A DNA stretch of 14,863 nucleotides. It comes from Candidatus Dojkabacteria bacterium. Lineage in GTDB: Bacteria; Patescibacteriota; Dojkabacteria; J137. The stretch lies in contig JAGQLJ010000021.1 in NCBI GenBank assembly GCA_020429495.1, positions 1 through 14,863 on the forward strand, given 5' to 3'. Position 1 is the stretch's first letter, and each line of letters begins with the position of its first letter. Below the pieces are notes generated by a model, which was not told where the DNA came from, did not search any database, and saw nothing but the letters and a program-made list of their open reading frames with translations. The position numbers and the translations under genes are program-made. Positions 1 through 7,400 of the stretch are shown one piece after another.

Positions 1-359
1 CAATGAGACTTGGAACTTTTGATTGTGTAATAAAAGAAGGAACAATTGCTTTTGATATTTATACAAAGCACTTTTCTAAGAAAGAACTAAACTACAACGC
101 AAAAGATAAAACAATTACTGTTGGAGAAAGACACAGGCATAGATTTGAATTTAATAATGAATATAGAGATTTATTTGAAGATTCAGATTTTATTTTTAGT
201 GGAACTTCACCCGATAATTTCTTTGTAGAAATGATAGAATTACCAAAAGATAAACATCCGTTCTTTGTAGCAACGCAGGCGCATCCAGAATATAGGTCTT
301 ACCCGCTACAACCACATCCGATGTTTATTGAGTTTATTAAAGCTAGTTTAAAGAAATAA
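1..359 (+). CDS. pyrG: CTP synthase, C-terminal part of the glutaminase domain (5' truncated by window edge)
   Basis: This is the last ~118 residues of CTP synthase, which makes CTP from UTP, ATP and glutamine in the cytoplasm. The visible part is the end of the class I glutamine amidotransferase domain. It begins at the conserved MRLG segment and continues with the ERHRHR block, the SPD block and the ATQAHPEY motif. That motif carries the catalytic His and Glu of the glutaminase triad (H94 and E96 counted from the first visible Met). The usual family motif is TQFHPE, so the F-to-A change is a small oddity. The family is normally about 530-550 residues, so the synthetase domain and the true start lie upstream of the window. 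The Met at position 3 is internal. The next gene starts one base after the TAA, which suggests co-transcription. Confidence 0.95.
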   Translation, partial: MRLGTFDCVIKEGTIAFDIYTKHFSKKELNYNAKDKTITVGERHRHRFEFNNEYRDLFEDSDFIFSGTSPDNFFVEMIELPKDKHPFFVATQAHPEYRSYPLQPHPMFIEFIKASLKK

Positions 360-360
360 A

Positions 361-771
361 ATGGATAGCAATGGTGTAGCTGAACTAGATACTTTAGAAT
401 CACATGAGGTTACTATTGATGGCCTTAAAGAATTTATACAAATGCTATTGCCTGCTGAATCTGATCTAAGCTTTATAGAAAGTCTCGGACATTACGATAT
501 CGAAGATTGGTCAATTAAGCTCAGAATAGGTAAAGATGCTGTTGAGAAGAGTATGGTTTTAGAAATTACGCAGAATGGGCAAGGTGCTTTAAGAATATTA
601 GCACTAGCTAAAACGCAAGGTCTAACTAAAGGTTGGTTTGAAGTTTCCATAGATTATATTTCTAGAAGATATTCACAAAGTAAGGAAAGTATTGCTAATC
701 TCATAGGACATTCTATGGAATTAATTTATAATGTTTCAGTAATTAATAAAAATGGAGTCAGAGAGATATGA
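361..771 (+). CDS. Unrecognised 136-residue protein between pyrG and a kinase-like gene
   Basis: I do not recognise a family for this protein. It is acidic, has no signal peptide or membrane segment, and looks like a small alpha/beta cytosolic protein. A hydrophobic-helix stretch (DGLKEFIQMLL) is followed by alternating beta-like segments (SIKLRIG, MVLEITQ, WFEVSID) and a C-terminal helix (residues ~108-122). The ATG lies one base after the pyrG stop and there is no clear Shine-Dalgarno site, so translation may depend on coupling to pyrG. Its 3' end overlaps the next gene by 20 nt (752-771), an arrangement typical of genes whose products are made and used together. A regulator or partner of the kinase-like protein is possible, but that is inferred from position only. 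Confidence 0.75.
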   Translation: MDSNGVAELDTLESHEVTIDGLKEFIQMLLPAESDLSFIESLGHYDIEDWSIKLRIGKDAVEKSMVLEITQNGQGALRILALAKTQGLTKGWFEVSIDYISRRYSQSKESIANLIGHSMELIYNVSVINKNGVREI

Positions 772-1972
772 TGATACAGAAAACTGGATAGAAGTGGATA
801 TTAAAGGTACCAGTTCTTTAGATGCAACTAGATATGAAGTAATAAAAGTACCAGTAAATGATATTGCATATATTCGTCAAGAATTTATCGAAGATAATAA
901 TGAGTTACTGATTGAAAACGAGGATGATAGTTTTACATTTCAACAAAGACCTAGTGCCAAATTCTTTATTGGGCAATTGCTTGATGACTTAGAATCGATA
1001 CAAAGCTCAACTGATATTTCACAAATAGATTTAGAAGCAATTGAAAAAACCATATTTCAAGCAAGCCGTGCACTAACAAATTTCAGTATAAAATGTAATG
1101 AATCATTAATGAATGCTCCAAGAATGCCTTATGATAGTCCATTGCGAGTTTTAGGTGGATTAATGGCACATGATATGGTGAATCATAGTGTAAATGATTT
1201 AGTTTATACAATGACATATTTAAGTTTTGGATTGAGTAATGGAAGTGATGACTTGGAAGGAATGAAAAATGTAGTTCAAATATATACTGATAGAATCAAA
1301 AGACATTGGTCTTCATTGGGTAAGTTCTTTATTTCATTCCAAGATCTTTTAGAAGGTAGATCAGTTACAGCTAAAGATTTAATGGATACTTTTCCACAAG
1401 TACAAGATCCAGATTTATTTACGTACAAAGATGTTGTATTTTCAGATGGTGGAGATGGGTCAAATATTGAAATAAAATCTTTATATGAATTTGCAGACTT
1501 AAGAACTATTTTGCTGAATGCAATGGAAGCTAAGGCAAGAAAAAATTTGTATCCACCTAAAGACTTTAAGAATATTAAATCTTTTGAAACGTCACCAATA
1601 GTAGTAGATTTTGTAGATAATGAGCAGAATAGAGTTTTTACCGTAACAGACAATACACCAATTACTATTGATGAAAATGGAAATAATAGTGTTGACTGGT
1701 TTGCAACTGAACAAGAAAGAGATAATTATATTGATGCTAAAGATGATAGAAAACTACCTCCTAGCAAAGAATCATTGACTGAAGTATATAATTCAACAGA
1801 AAAAACATATGTTGGTAAAAGTTCTAAGGGAGGATTAGGGTTAGTAGTAAGAAATTTAAAAGTTATTAAGGGATCTTTTAATTTAACAAGTAATTTAGAA
1901 GAAGGTACAAAATCCGTAGTTCTAACTTTTCCTAAAACTACACCTTCCTCAAATCCCTCTCCTCAGGTATAA
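752..1972 (+). CDS. Degenerate soluble histidine-kinase-like (GHKL ATPase) protein
   Basis: This 406-residue protein has no membrane segment. The C-terminal half has the order of a sensor kinase core. An H-box-like helix (MAHDMVNHSVND, candidate phospho-acceptor H140) is followed by an N-box (ADLRTILLNAMEAK, N256), a G1-like strand (FTVTDNTPI, D300) and a G2 box (SSKGGLGL, residues 357-364). The end resembles the usual kinase C-terminus (GSFNLTS, then EEGT and VVLTFP). The G1 box lacks both glycines of DxGxG, and about 60 residues separate G1 from G2, so the ATP lid is long or altered. Residues 1-115 are an acidic N-terminal region that I cannot assign. No response regulator is in the window. 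The start at 752 overlaps the previous gene, and the next in-frame Met is only at residue 120. The fold assignment is fairly secure; activity is uncertain and it could be a pseudokinase or an anti-sigma-like ATPase. Confidence 0.65.
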   Translation: MESERYDDTENWIEVDIKGTSSLDATRYEVIKVPVNDIAYIRQEFIEDNNELLIENEDDSFTFQQRPSAKFFIGQLLDDLESIQSSTDISQIDLEAIEKTIFQASRALTNFSIKCNESLMNAPRMPYDSPLRVLGGLMAHDMVNHSVNDLVYTMTYLSFGLSNGSDDLEGMKNVVQIYTDRIKRHWSSLGKFFISFQDLLEGRSVTAKDLMDTFPQVQDPDLFTYKDVVFSDGGDGSNIEIKSLYEFADLRTILLNAMEAKARKNLYPPKDFKNIKSFETSPIVVDFVDNEQNRVFTVTDNTPITIDENGNNSVDWFATEQERDNYIDAKDDRKLPPSKESLTEVYNSTEKTYVGKSSKGGLGLVVRNLKVIKGSFNLTSNLEEGTKSVVLTFPKTTPSSNPSPQV

Positions 1973-1973
1973 T
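1968..1973 (+). promoter_or_regulatory. Candidate -10 box (TATAAT) for a leaderless M16 peptidase mRNA
   Basis: A perfect TATAAT overlaps the stop codon of the kinase-like gene and ends 7 nt before the peptidase ATG. Transcription would begin at or next to the A of the start codon. No convincing -35 element is seen, and there is no Shine-Dalgarno site at normal spacing. In an AT-rich sequence a chance match is possible. Confidence 0.4.
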
Positions 1974-1980
1974 CTGCTTA

Positions 1981-3348
1981 ATGGCAGAACCAAATTACAA
2001 AAAGTTTAAACTTTCAAACGGAATTAAATGTGTTCTCTACCCCAGAGAAGAAATTCACTCGGTTAAAGTTAAGGTGATTGTAAACACTGGGTCTTTAGAT
2101 GAAGATGAAATGACAAATGGACTTTCACACTTTATTGAACACGTTGTTCACGATGGTACAGAAAAATTGCCAACATGGGACGCTATAGATGATTATACAA
2201 ATCAATATTCAGGTTCAACAAATGCTTACACATCTAGCGATCACACACAATACTATGGAACATTTCCAAATCAATATGTAGATCAAGCATTATTTTTCTT
2301 TTCACAAATAGTTTTTCATCCACTTTTTAAAGATTCTGATATTGAAAAAGAAAGAGCAATTATTTTAGATGAGCTAAAGCGGGGGGAAGATGAAACAGAT
2401 TTCCTTATATATAGAAATGTAAAAGAAAATAGATTTGTAGATAGCACTACTCCATTCTCTTACGAAATAATCGGGACAAGAGATTTATTACAAAACTATA
2501 AAACTCAAGATTTAATTGATTTTTATAACTTACACTATGTACCAGAAAATACCGAGATTTATATTGTAGGAAATATAGATATTGAAAAAACAAAAGAGTA
2601 TTTAAAAAATCATTTTGAAAATTCAATTGTTCATAAAAACTTTAAATCTAAACCAGTTCGAAAATTTAAAGAAAGCTATCCTAAATATTCTCAGTTCAAA
2701 ATTAATGCCAAAAAGAAGCAAGATATTAGCCAATACTATTTGACACTTAATTTCCCTAGTTTTGAATATTATTCAAGTACACAAGAAAGCAGAAGTAAAG
2801 AATCGTTTCTTAAAAGCATTGTTGCAACAGGTGAGTTTTTTCAATCTATTTTGTGGAAGAGACTAAGAGAAGAATTAGGTATCGTTTATGGTATCGGCAC
2901 ATATACATATAATCTGAACTCAAGAGCAATGAATATTATTCAAACTTCATTTGATAAAAAATATTTGGAAACAGTTCTAAAAGAAATATATATAGGAATT
3001 GAACAGGTGAAAAGTGGAAATATTACAGATACTGTATTTTTAGCAAAACAAAGAAAAATTATTGATACACAACTTATGCAGCTTGATAGTCCTGATAACA
3101 TGATTAATTGGATTATTAACCAAGAAGATGAGCTTGAAACTCATAACCGAGCATTAACTTTGGAGGAATATCTAGAATTTGTAAATAAGCTGAAATTTGA
3201 TGAAGTAATTGATATAGCAAAAAATATTTATGATTGGCAAAATGTGAATATTGGAATTGTTAGCAGTGATGATCCAAGAACTGTTGAAGAAGACGTAAAG
3301 AAATATTGGAATATTTTTACAAGTCAACAACAAGGATTATTTAGTTAA
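1981..3348 (+). CDS. M16 family zinc metallopeptidase (single-gene, active-site-complete)
   Basis: This 455-residue protein belongs to the pitrilysin / processing-peptidase family M16. The inverted zinc motif HxxEH is present as HFIEH (H50, E53, H54). A Glu lies exactly 76 residues further on (E131, in ILDEL), matching the family pattern HxxEH-x76-E, so the catalytic subunit appears intact. The C-terminal half has the conserved LREELGIVYG segment (R296, Y303). There is no signal peptide, so it is probably cytoplasmic. Members of this size (M16B type) usually work as dimers, often of an active and an inactive subunit encoded side by side. No second copy is next to it here, so it may act as a homodimer or have a distant partner. 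It lies 8 nt after the kinase-like gene and overlaps the convergent PEGA gene by 12 bp. The likely role is degradation of small peptides or protein fragments. Confidence 0.9.
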   Translation: MAEPNYKKFKLSNGIKCVLYPREEIHSVKVKVIVNTGSLDEDEMTNGLSHFIEHVVHDGTEKLPTWDAIDDYTNQYSGSTNAYTSSDHTQYYGTFPNQYVDQALFFFSQIVFHPLFKDSDIEKERAIILDELKRGEDETDFLIYRNVKENRFVDSTTPFSYEIIGTRDLLQNYKTQDLIDFYNLHYVPENTEIYIVGNIDIEKTKEYLKNHFENSIVHKNFKSKPVRKFKESYPKYSQFKINAKKKQDISQYYLTLNFPSFEYYSSTQESRSKESFLKSIVATGEFFQSILWKRLREELGIVYGIGTYTYNLNSRAMNIIQTSFDKKYLETVLKEIYIGIEQVKSGNITDTVFLAKQRKIIDTQLMQLDSPDNMINWIINQEDELETHNRALTLEEYLEFVNKLKFDEVIDIAKNIYDWQNVNIGIVSSDDPRTVEEDVKKYWNIFTSQQQGLFS

Positions 3349-4785
3349 ATCAACTACATATAGCATTGATTCAATACTTCCATCTTCAATTTTATCATCA
3401 ATAACCACAAATAGTTTTTTTCTATCAGATTGCATCATTGCTACTTTGCCCATACCCAAGGTTATGTCTTCTAAAACACCGTTTACATTTTCTCCATCAA
3501 TATCTGATAGTAGTAGAAGATTTCTGTCGTTTACATTTCGATCAAAAATCGCAAGAGTATTACCTTGATCAACTACATAAACAGAATTATTAAAAGGAAC
3601 TGATTCTAATAAATGGCTTTCAGTTACAGGTATATTTGTTCCATTCACATCCTTGATTGTATAAGAATACCAAGTAGCAACATCTTTATAGATTATTGTG
3701 TTTCCATCTGCAGAAATATCTGTGATTGTAACGTCTTTAGCAATCTTATCAATATAATCAGAATTAAAATCTAAGAAATATAAGCCTGAGTTATCTTCAA
3801 CAACAACTTCATTAATATTGTTTAAACAATTAATACTTTTAATTAACTCTAAGCCTTTTGCATCAGTAAATAGTGGAACTAGAACAGAATTACCATTTTG
3901 ATATCGATATAAATTTTGCGTTGCTCCATTTATCCAATATCCAAATCCTAGAGAAGTGCAATAAACAATATTAGATCCAGGTTGATAACTTACTAAATTG
4001 TTTGCTTCTGCATTTATTTTTCTTTCAAAAAGAATATCGTTATTAAATACTAAGACACTATCATTTTCAAACCAATCAATTTGATTTGGAACAAATCCTA
4101 AATCAACATTTAAATCTAATAATTGGTCAGGTGAACTAGATAACCAAACATAATTCAAATTATTTGATGTTGCCAATAATACGCCATTTCCATTTGGTGA
4201 AATTTTAAGATTATGTAAATTGCTGTTAAATATTGAAGTTAGCTCTGTGTTAAAACTAAAAACTCTTTGTGGGGCTGCACCATTATTATTAAAATCAAAA
4301 AGTCCGTTTGATAAATTAATTCTCCAAATCCCATTTTCATCTTCATTGCCAGATGTAACGGTAAAATACATGTTTGATAAATCTTGAGAGTAAGCAAAAG
4401 TATTAATATTTAAACCTGAAACTTGTTCAATATTAAATTCATCTGGATATAATCTTGCAGTAATTTCTAAAACTCTGGAATTATCTACTTTAATTACTTT
4501 TTCCCAATCACTATATCCAGGTTTCTGAACTAAAATAGTGTTTTTACCAATTGGTACATTCTGTATCAAATTATTACTTCTAGAAACTTCTTTTCCGTTT
4601 AAAAATACTTTTATATCACCAACATCACTAAGTAATCTTACAACTCCAGTTTCTACAATTTGTCCTGTTGGAGTAAGTTTTTTACCTTGTATTAATAAAA
4701 GAAATACACTTAAAGCTGCTACAAAGAACAATGCAATAAGTATAATCAATAAATAACCTCTGTATGAATTATTAGATTTAATCAT
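3337..4785 (-). CDS. Membrane-anchored PEGA-domain protein with beta-propeller-like ectodomain
   Basis: This 482-residue protein has a short charged N-terminus and one strong membrane segment (residues ~10-33), with the rest predicted outside the cell. Residues ~47-115 fit a PEGA domain: the VFLNGKEV strand-turn, NVPIG, then the typical KPGYSDWEK segment and a closing LYP. PEGA domains are small beta-sandwiches found on surface proteins. Residues ~116-482 are rich in short beta strands with repeated patterns such as ISPNGNGVLLA, ISADGNTIIY and WRINLSNG. These resemble blades of a WD40/TolB-like propeller, though no blade is canonical. The gene is monocistronic, divergent from the glycosyltransferase and convergent with the M16 gene. 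A surface-binding or wall-associated role is inferred. The start is the first ATG, followed almost at once by the membrane segment. Confidence 0.8.
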   Translation of the reverse strand: MIKSNNSYRGYLLIILIALFFVAALSVFLLLIQGKKLTPTGQIVETGVVRLLSDVGDIKVFLNGKEVSRSNNLIQNVPIGKNTILVQKPGYSDWEKVIKVDNSRVLEITARLYPDEFNIEQVSGLNINTFAYSQDLSNMYFTVTSGNEDENGIWRINLSNGLFDFNNNGAAPQRVFSFNTELTSIFNSNLHNLKISPNGNGVLLATSNNLNYVWLSSSPDQLLDLNVDLGFVPNQIDWFENDSVLVFNNDILFERKINAEANNLVSYQPGSNIVYCTSLGFGYWINGATQNLYRYQNGNSVLVPLFTDAKGLELIKSINCLNNINEVVVEDNSGLYFLDFNSDYIDKIAKDVTITDISADGNTIIYKDVATWYSYTIKDVNGTNIPVTESHLLESVPFNNSVYVVDQGNTLAIFDRNVNDRNLLLLSDIDGENVNGVLEDITLGMGKVAMMQSDRKKLFVVIDDKIEDGSIESMLYVVDLTK

Positions 4786-4829
4786 GCTTTCAGAAACATT
4801 AAATGATAGAATTTCTTATGTTTTATATA

Positions 4830-4838
4830 TGTTATCAA
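4830..4838 (+). promoter_or_regulatory. Possible extended -10 element upstream of the glycosyltransferase
   Basis: The 60-bp divergent gap between the PEGA gene and the glycosyltransferase contains TGTTATCAA, close to the extended -10 form TGnTATAAT. It ends 7 nt before the GTG start. That spacing matches the better promoters in this window and would give a leaderless message. The last base of the hexamer departs from consensus, so this is only suggestive. Confidence 0.3.
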
Positions 4839-4845
4839 ATTAAAG

Positions 4846-6597
4846 GTGGAAGGGGGACCAAATAAATCAAATCTAGATATTTTTTTAGAAAAGATATCAC
4901 CGCTATTAGGCTATTTCTTAATATTTTTTCCATTTGTGATGAGTTTTATAAATGTAAAAGTTACTGTTATTTATTTAGCAGCAATTTACGTTTATTTTGT
5001 CTATAAATCTGCGGCAACTGCAATTCAATTTATGATTGCTCTAAATAGAATAAGAACAGCTAATCAAATCAATTGGGCTAAGTTATTAAAAGGATTAGGA
5101 AATATTGATGAAGAACTTCAAGTTTTGGAGCAAGATTTAAAAGAAGTAAAGAGTTTTAGATGGGAAGATTATAGGCAACAAACAAAGCAGATGTATTCAA
5201 ACTTAAGACGAGCAGATGAAATAATGGCAGAAAATGCTTATCTTCCAAATTTATTACAACAATTTCTTTTTAATCGACTAAAAAGAAAAACACTTAATTT
5301 TCTTCATCAAGAGATTTCAGTATTAAAAGAATTACAAGGTAAAGACATTATTAAACCAAGTGAGCTTCAACATATAGTTATTGTGCCTCATGTAAAGGAA
5401 CCAGAATCTATTTTGAGAGATACTATAGATCACTTAAAAGATCAGACTTTTAATACTAAACAAATTAATATTGTATTAGCAGCAGAAGCTGCAGATCCAA
5501 ATGGAGTTAGTGTTTCTGAGAAACTAAAAGAAGAATATAAAGATGTATTTAATAATATTTGGATTACAAACCATGTATTGCAAGCAGATGAGATTGTTGG
5601 GAAATCTGCAAATATGAATTGGGCTGGACGAGAGGTTTATCAAAAAGTTAAAGATATGGGATGGGACTTAAAGAAAACCACAGTAACAAGTTGTGATGCA
5701 GATTCAAAATTAGATCCACAATATTTTGCATATTTGACATATAAATACATAACTACCGAATTTGGAGAATACAAATATTATACTTCTGCTCTAATCTTCT
5801 ATAATAATATTTGGAGATTGCCGTTTTACGCAAGAGTTAAAAATTCTTCTCATACAATTTTTAACACAGCAAATTTAGTTAGATCAGATAAATTAGTACC
5901 CTTCTCTACCTACACAACATCATTTTGGGTGCTTGAACAAATAGGTTTTTGGGATCCTTGGGTTACTCCAGAAGATTATCATTTGTTTTTTAAAGCAATA
6001 TTTAAATTTAATGATAAGGTTTCAGCTGTGCCACTATTTTTAAAAACATTATCAGATGCTGCAGAAGGAGAAGGTCATTGGGCAACAATTAAAAATAATT
6101 ACTTGCAATCAAGACGATGGGCATGGGGAATTTCTGATGATGGTTGGGTAATTAAAAACTTCTTAAAGAATTTTTCTAGAAGTTCAATTAGATCTAAATA
6201 TATTACTCTTCATATGCTCTTTGACCATATTATGGGGTTATCAATAGCCTTTTTAGTTCTTTTAGGTGGAGTTTTACCTGGTTTTTTGAATCCTGATTTT
6301 AATAAAGACACTGCAGGTGCACTTTTTCCTATTGTCACAGGACAATTTGTACAAATAACAATATTCTTTTTAATAGTAACAATTATTTTTGATTTTTATT
6401 TAAGACCTACACCAAAAGACATGCCTTGGTGGAAGAATATTACAAGAGTTTTAGAATGGGTTGTTCAACCAATTGCAGGTTTTATTTTAACTGCAATTCC
6501 AGGACTTGAAGCACAAACAAGATTAGTTTTTGGGAGATATCTTGAATATTATGTTACTAAGAAAAAGGGAGACGGAGAGGAAGAAGGCAAGAGTTAA
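4846..6597 (+). CDS. Membrane GT2 glycosyltransferase, processive (cellulose/hyaluronan synthase-like) type
   Basis: This 583-residue protein has the full set of processive GT2 signatures. An initial nucleotide-binding strand (HIVIVPHVKEPES, ~176-188) is followed by the metal-binding DAD (284-286), the acceptor-site PED (375-377, in VTPEDYHLFF) and QSRRW (421-425), the QxxRW motif. Two hydrophobic segments precede the catalytic domain (~18-35 and ~38-57) and about three follow it (~455-482, ~495-520, ~535-555). A charged, probably coiled-coil region fills residues ~80-165. It should use a nucleotide sugar to extend a polysaccharide or modify a lipid at the cytoplasmic membrane; the sugar cannot be deduced. 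The start is GTG at 4846. No other in-frame start occurs before residue 32, which would lose the first membrane segment. The strongly charged C-terminal tail runs into a heptamer repeat. Confidence 0.85.
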   Translation: MEGGPNKSNLDIFLEKISPLLGYFLIFFPFVMSFINVKVTVIYLAAIYVYFVYKSAATAIQFMIALNRIRTANQINWAKLLKGLGNIDEELQVLEQDLKEVKSFRWEDYRQQTKQMYSNLRRADEIMAENAYLPNLLQQFLFNRLKRKTLNFLHQEISVLKELQGKDIIKPSELQHIVIVPHVKEPESILRDTIDHLKDQTFNTKQINIVLAAEAADPNGVSVSEKLKEEYKDVFNNIWITNHVLQADEIVGKSANMNWAGREVYQKVKDMGWDLKKTTVTSCDADSKLDPQYFAYLTYKYITTEFGEYKYYTSALIFYNNIWRLPFYARVKNSSHTIFNTANLVRSDKLVPFSTYTTSFWVLEQIGFWDPWVTPEDYHLFFKAIFKFNDKVSAVPLFLKTLSDAAEGEGHWATIKNNYLQSRRWAWGISDDGWVIKNFLKNFSRSSIRSKYITLHMLFDHIMGLSIAFLVLLGGVLPGFLNPDFNKDTAGALFPIVTGQFVQITIFFLIVTIIFDFYLRPTPKDMPWWKNITRVLEWVVQPIAGFILTAIPGLEAQTRLVFGRYLEYYVTKKKGDGEEEGKS

Positions 6598-6618
6598 AAG
6601 TTAAGAGATAAGAGTTAT
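6591..6618 (+). repeat. Degenerate 7-nt tandem repeat, GAGTTAA type
   Basis: Four consecutive 7-nt units with consensus GAGTTAA (for example GAGTTAA, then AAGTTAA) run across the glycosyltransferase stop codon. Related words (GATTAC, GAGTTAA, AATTAC) continue out of register to about 6642, just before the next ATG. Because 7 is not a multiple of 3, this is not a coding repeat. Confidence 0.6.
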
Positions 6619-6644
6619 GATCGATTACGAGTTAACAATTACGA

Positions 6645-7103
6645 ATGAGTGATTTAATTAAAACTTTTCTTGAAAATAATAAACTAGTCACCATTGCAAC
6701 TGAAGATAGTGGCAATCCATGGATTTGCAATGTATACTATGCTTCTGATGATGATCTGAATCTGTATTTTCTATCCAGCATAGAAGAAAATCATTCTAAA
6801 CATATTGAAGAAAATAACAATATAGCATTTACTGTGGTCTGGTTTAATCCCGACAATCTTAGTGATAGAAAATCAGTGCAAGCTAAAGGAAAGATAGAAA
6901 TTGTTGGAGTAGGAAAAGAGCTAATACATGGCTTAAAAATATATACTAAAAAATTTGGAAGGAACTATAAAGAGTTGCATAATGAATTAGAGCATAAATT
7001 ATCAGATATGAGATTATATGTGATAAGAACAAGTTACATAAAGTATTGGGATGATGAACAGAAAAAATTAGGTAATGATAGAGTTCAAGAATTTAATTTT
7101 TAA
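6645..7103 (+). CDS. Pyridoxamine 5'-phosphate oxidase-like FMN-binding protein
   Basis: This 152-residue protein has the pattern of the PNPOx-like flavin split barrel. A leading helix (LIKTFLENN) is followed by strand LVTIATEDSGNPWICNVYY, then LYFLSSIEENHSKHIEENNNIAFTVV, where the S/K-rich stretch normally contacts FMN phosphate. A final strand (VQAKGKIEIVG) follows. The order and size match small single-domain members. They include general stress proteins and F420/FMN-dependent reductases as well as true oxidases, so the substrate is unknown and vitamin B6 metabolism should not be assumed. It is cytosolic with no signal sequence. It follows the glycosyltransferase by 47 nt and probably shares its transcript. 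No Shine-Dalgarno site precedes the ATG. Confidence 0.8.
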   Translation: MSDLIKTFLENNKLVTIATEDSGNPWICNVYYASDDDLNLYFLSSIEENHSKHIEENNNIAFTVVWFNPDNLSDRKSVQAKGKIEIVGVGKELIHGLKIYTKKFGRNYKELHNELEHKLSDMRLYVIRTSYIKYWDDEQKKLGNDRVQEFNF

Positions 7104-7133
7104 GCTAGTAGCTAAAGGCTAGCCGCTCGTAGC
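7104..7133 (+). repeat. CTAG-rich 7-nt tandem repeat element (copy 1)
   Basis: This 30-bp element begins on the base after the PNPOx-like stop codon. It reads as four 7-nt units each beginning GCT (first GCTAGTA, second GCTAAAG), plus GC. It contains the 8-bp palindrome GGCTAGCC, and its ends can pair imperfectly (7 of 9). It matches the reverse complement of 11962-11991 at 24 of 30 positions by hand alignment. Confidence 0.6.
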
Positions 7134-7138
7134 AAGAT

Positions 7139-7327
7139 ATGGATAAACAAAACCGAAATACATTTATATTATTAATTGTAGTGTTTATTGTTTGCATTGT
7201 GGCGCTTGTAGCTGTGCTTACAATATCTTGGAGATTAGTTGGTGGAAGTGTAACTAGTGCAGTTAGTTCAGTTGCAAGGTATATTCAACTTCAGAACTTG
7301 GATTATAACTTTAAGGTTCCAGAATAA
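7139..7327 (+). CDS. Small single-pass membrane protein (62 residues), unknown function
   Basis: A short polar N-terminus (MDKQNRNT) precedes one long hydrophobic helix (residues ~9-29). A Trp-Arg at the boundary is followed by a small amphipathic Ser/Val/Gly-rich segment and a short acidic-ended tail. No cysteine lipobox is present, so it is not a lipoprotein. I do not recognise a family. It follows the PNPOx-like gene after the CTAG element, and a strong hairpin terminator comes 19 nt after its stop, so it is probably the last gene of the transcript. The long hydrophobic run makes it more likely real than a chance frame, but it could be a membrane-anchored regulator or simply a small structural protein. 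Confidence 0.6.
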   Translation: MDKQNRNTFILLIVVFIVCIVALVAVLTISWRLVGGSVTSAVSSVARYIQLQNLDYNFKVPE

Positions 7328-7346
7328 AATTCAGTTATTATCATCT

Positions 7347-7380
7347 AGTAGTGGCAGGTCTAAGACCCGCCACTACTTTT
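7347..7380 (+). terminator. Intrinsic terminator ending the glycosyltransferase transcript
   Basis: A GC-rich 14-bp inverted repeat (arms 7347-7360 and 7364-7377, one A/C mismatch, loop TAA) is followed by TTTT. It is unusually GC-rich for this sequence. It lies between the end of the 62-residue gene and the convergent end of ftsW. On the minus strand no T-run follows the stem, so it should mainly stop plus-strand transcription. Confidence 0.8.
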
Positions 7381-7400
7381 ATGTCACGCACTGCTACCGG

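Noticed and set aside
1276..1653. 125-residue minus-strand frame inside the kinase-like gene
   Set aside because: Ser/Lys/Leu-rich antisense reading with no promoter or recognisable domain, fully inside a better-supported gene.
6591..6642. CRISPR-like array
   Set aside because: Units are 7 nt, contiguous and without unique spacers; no cas genes are present.
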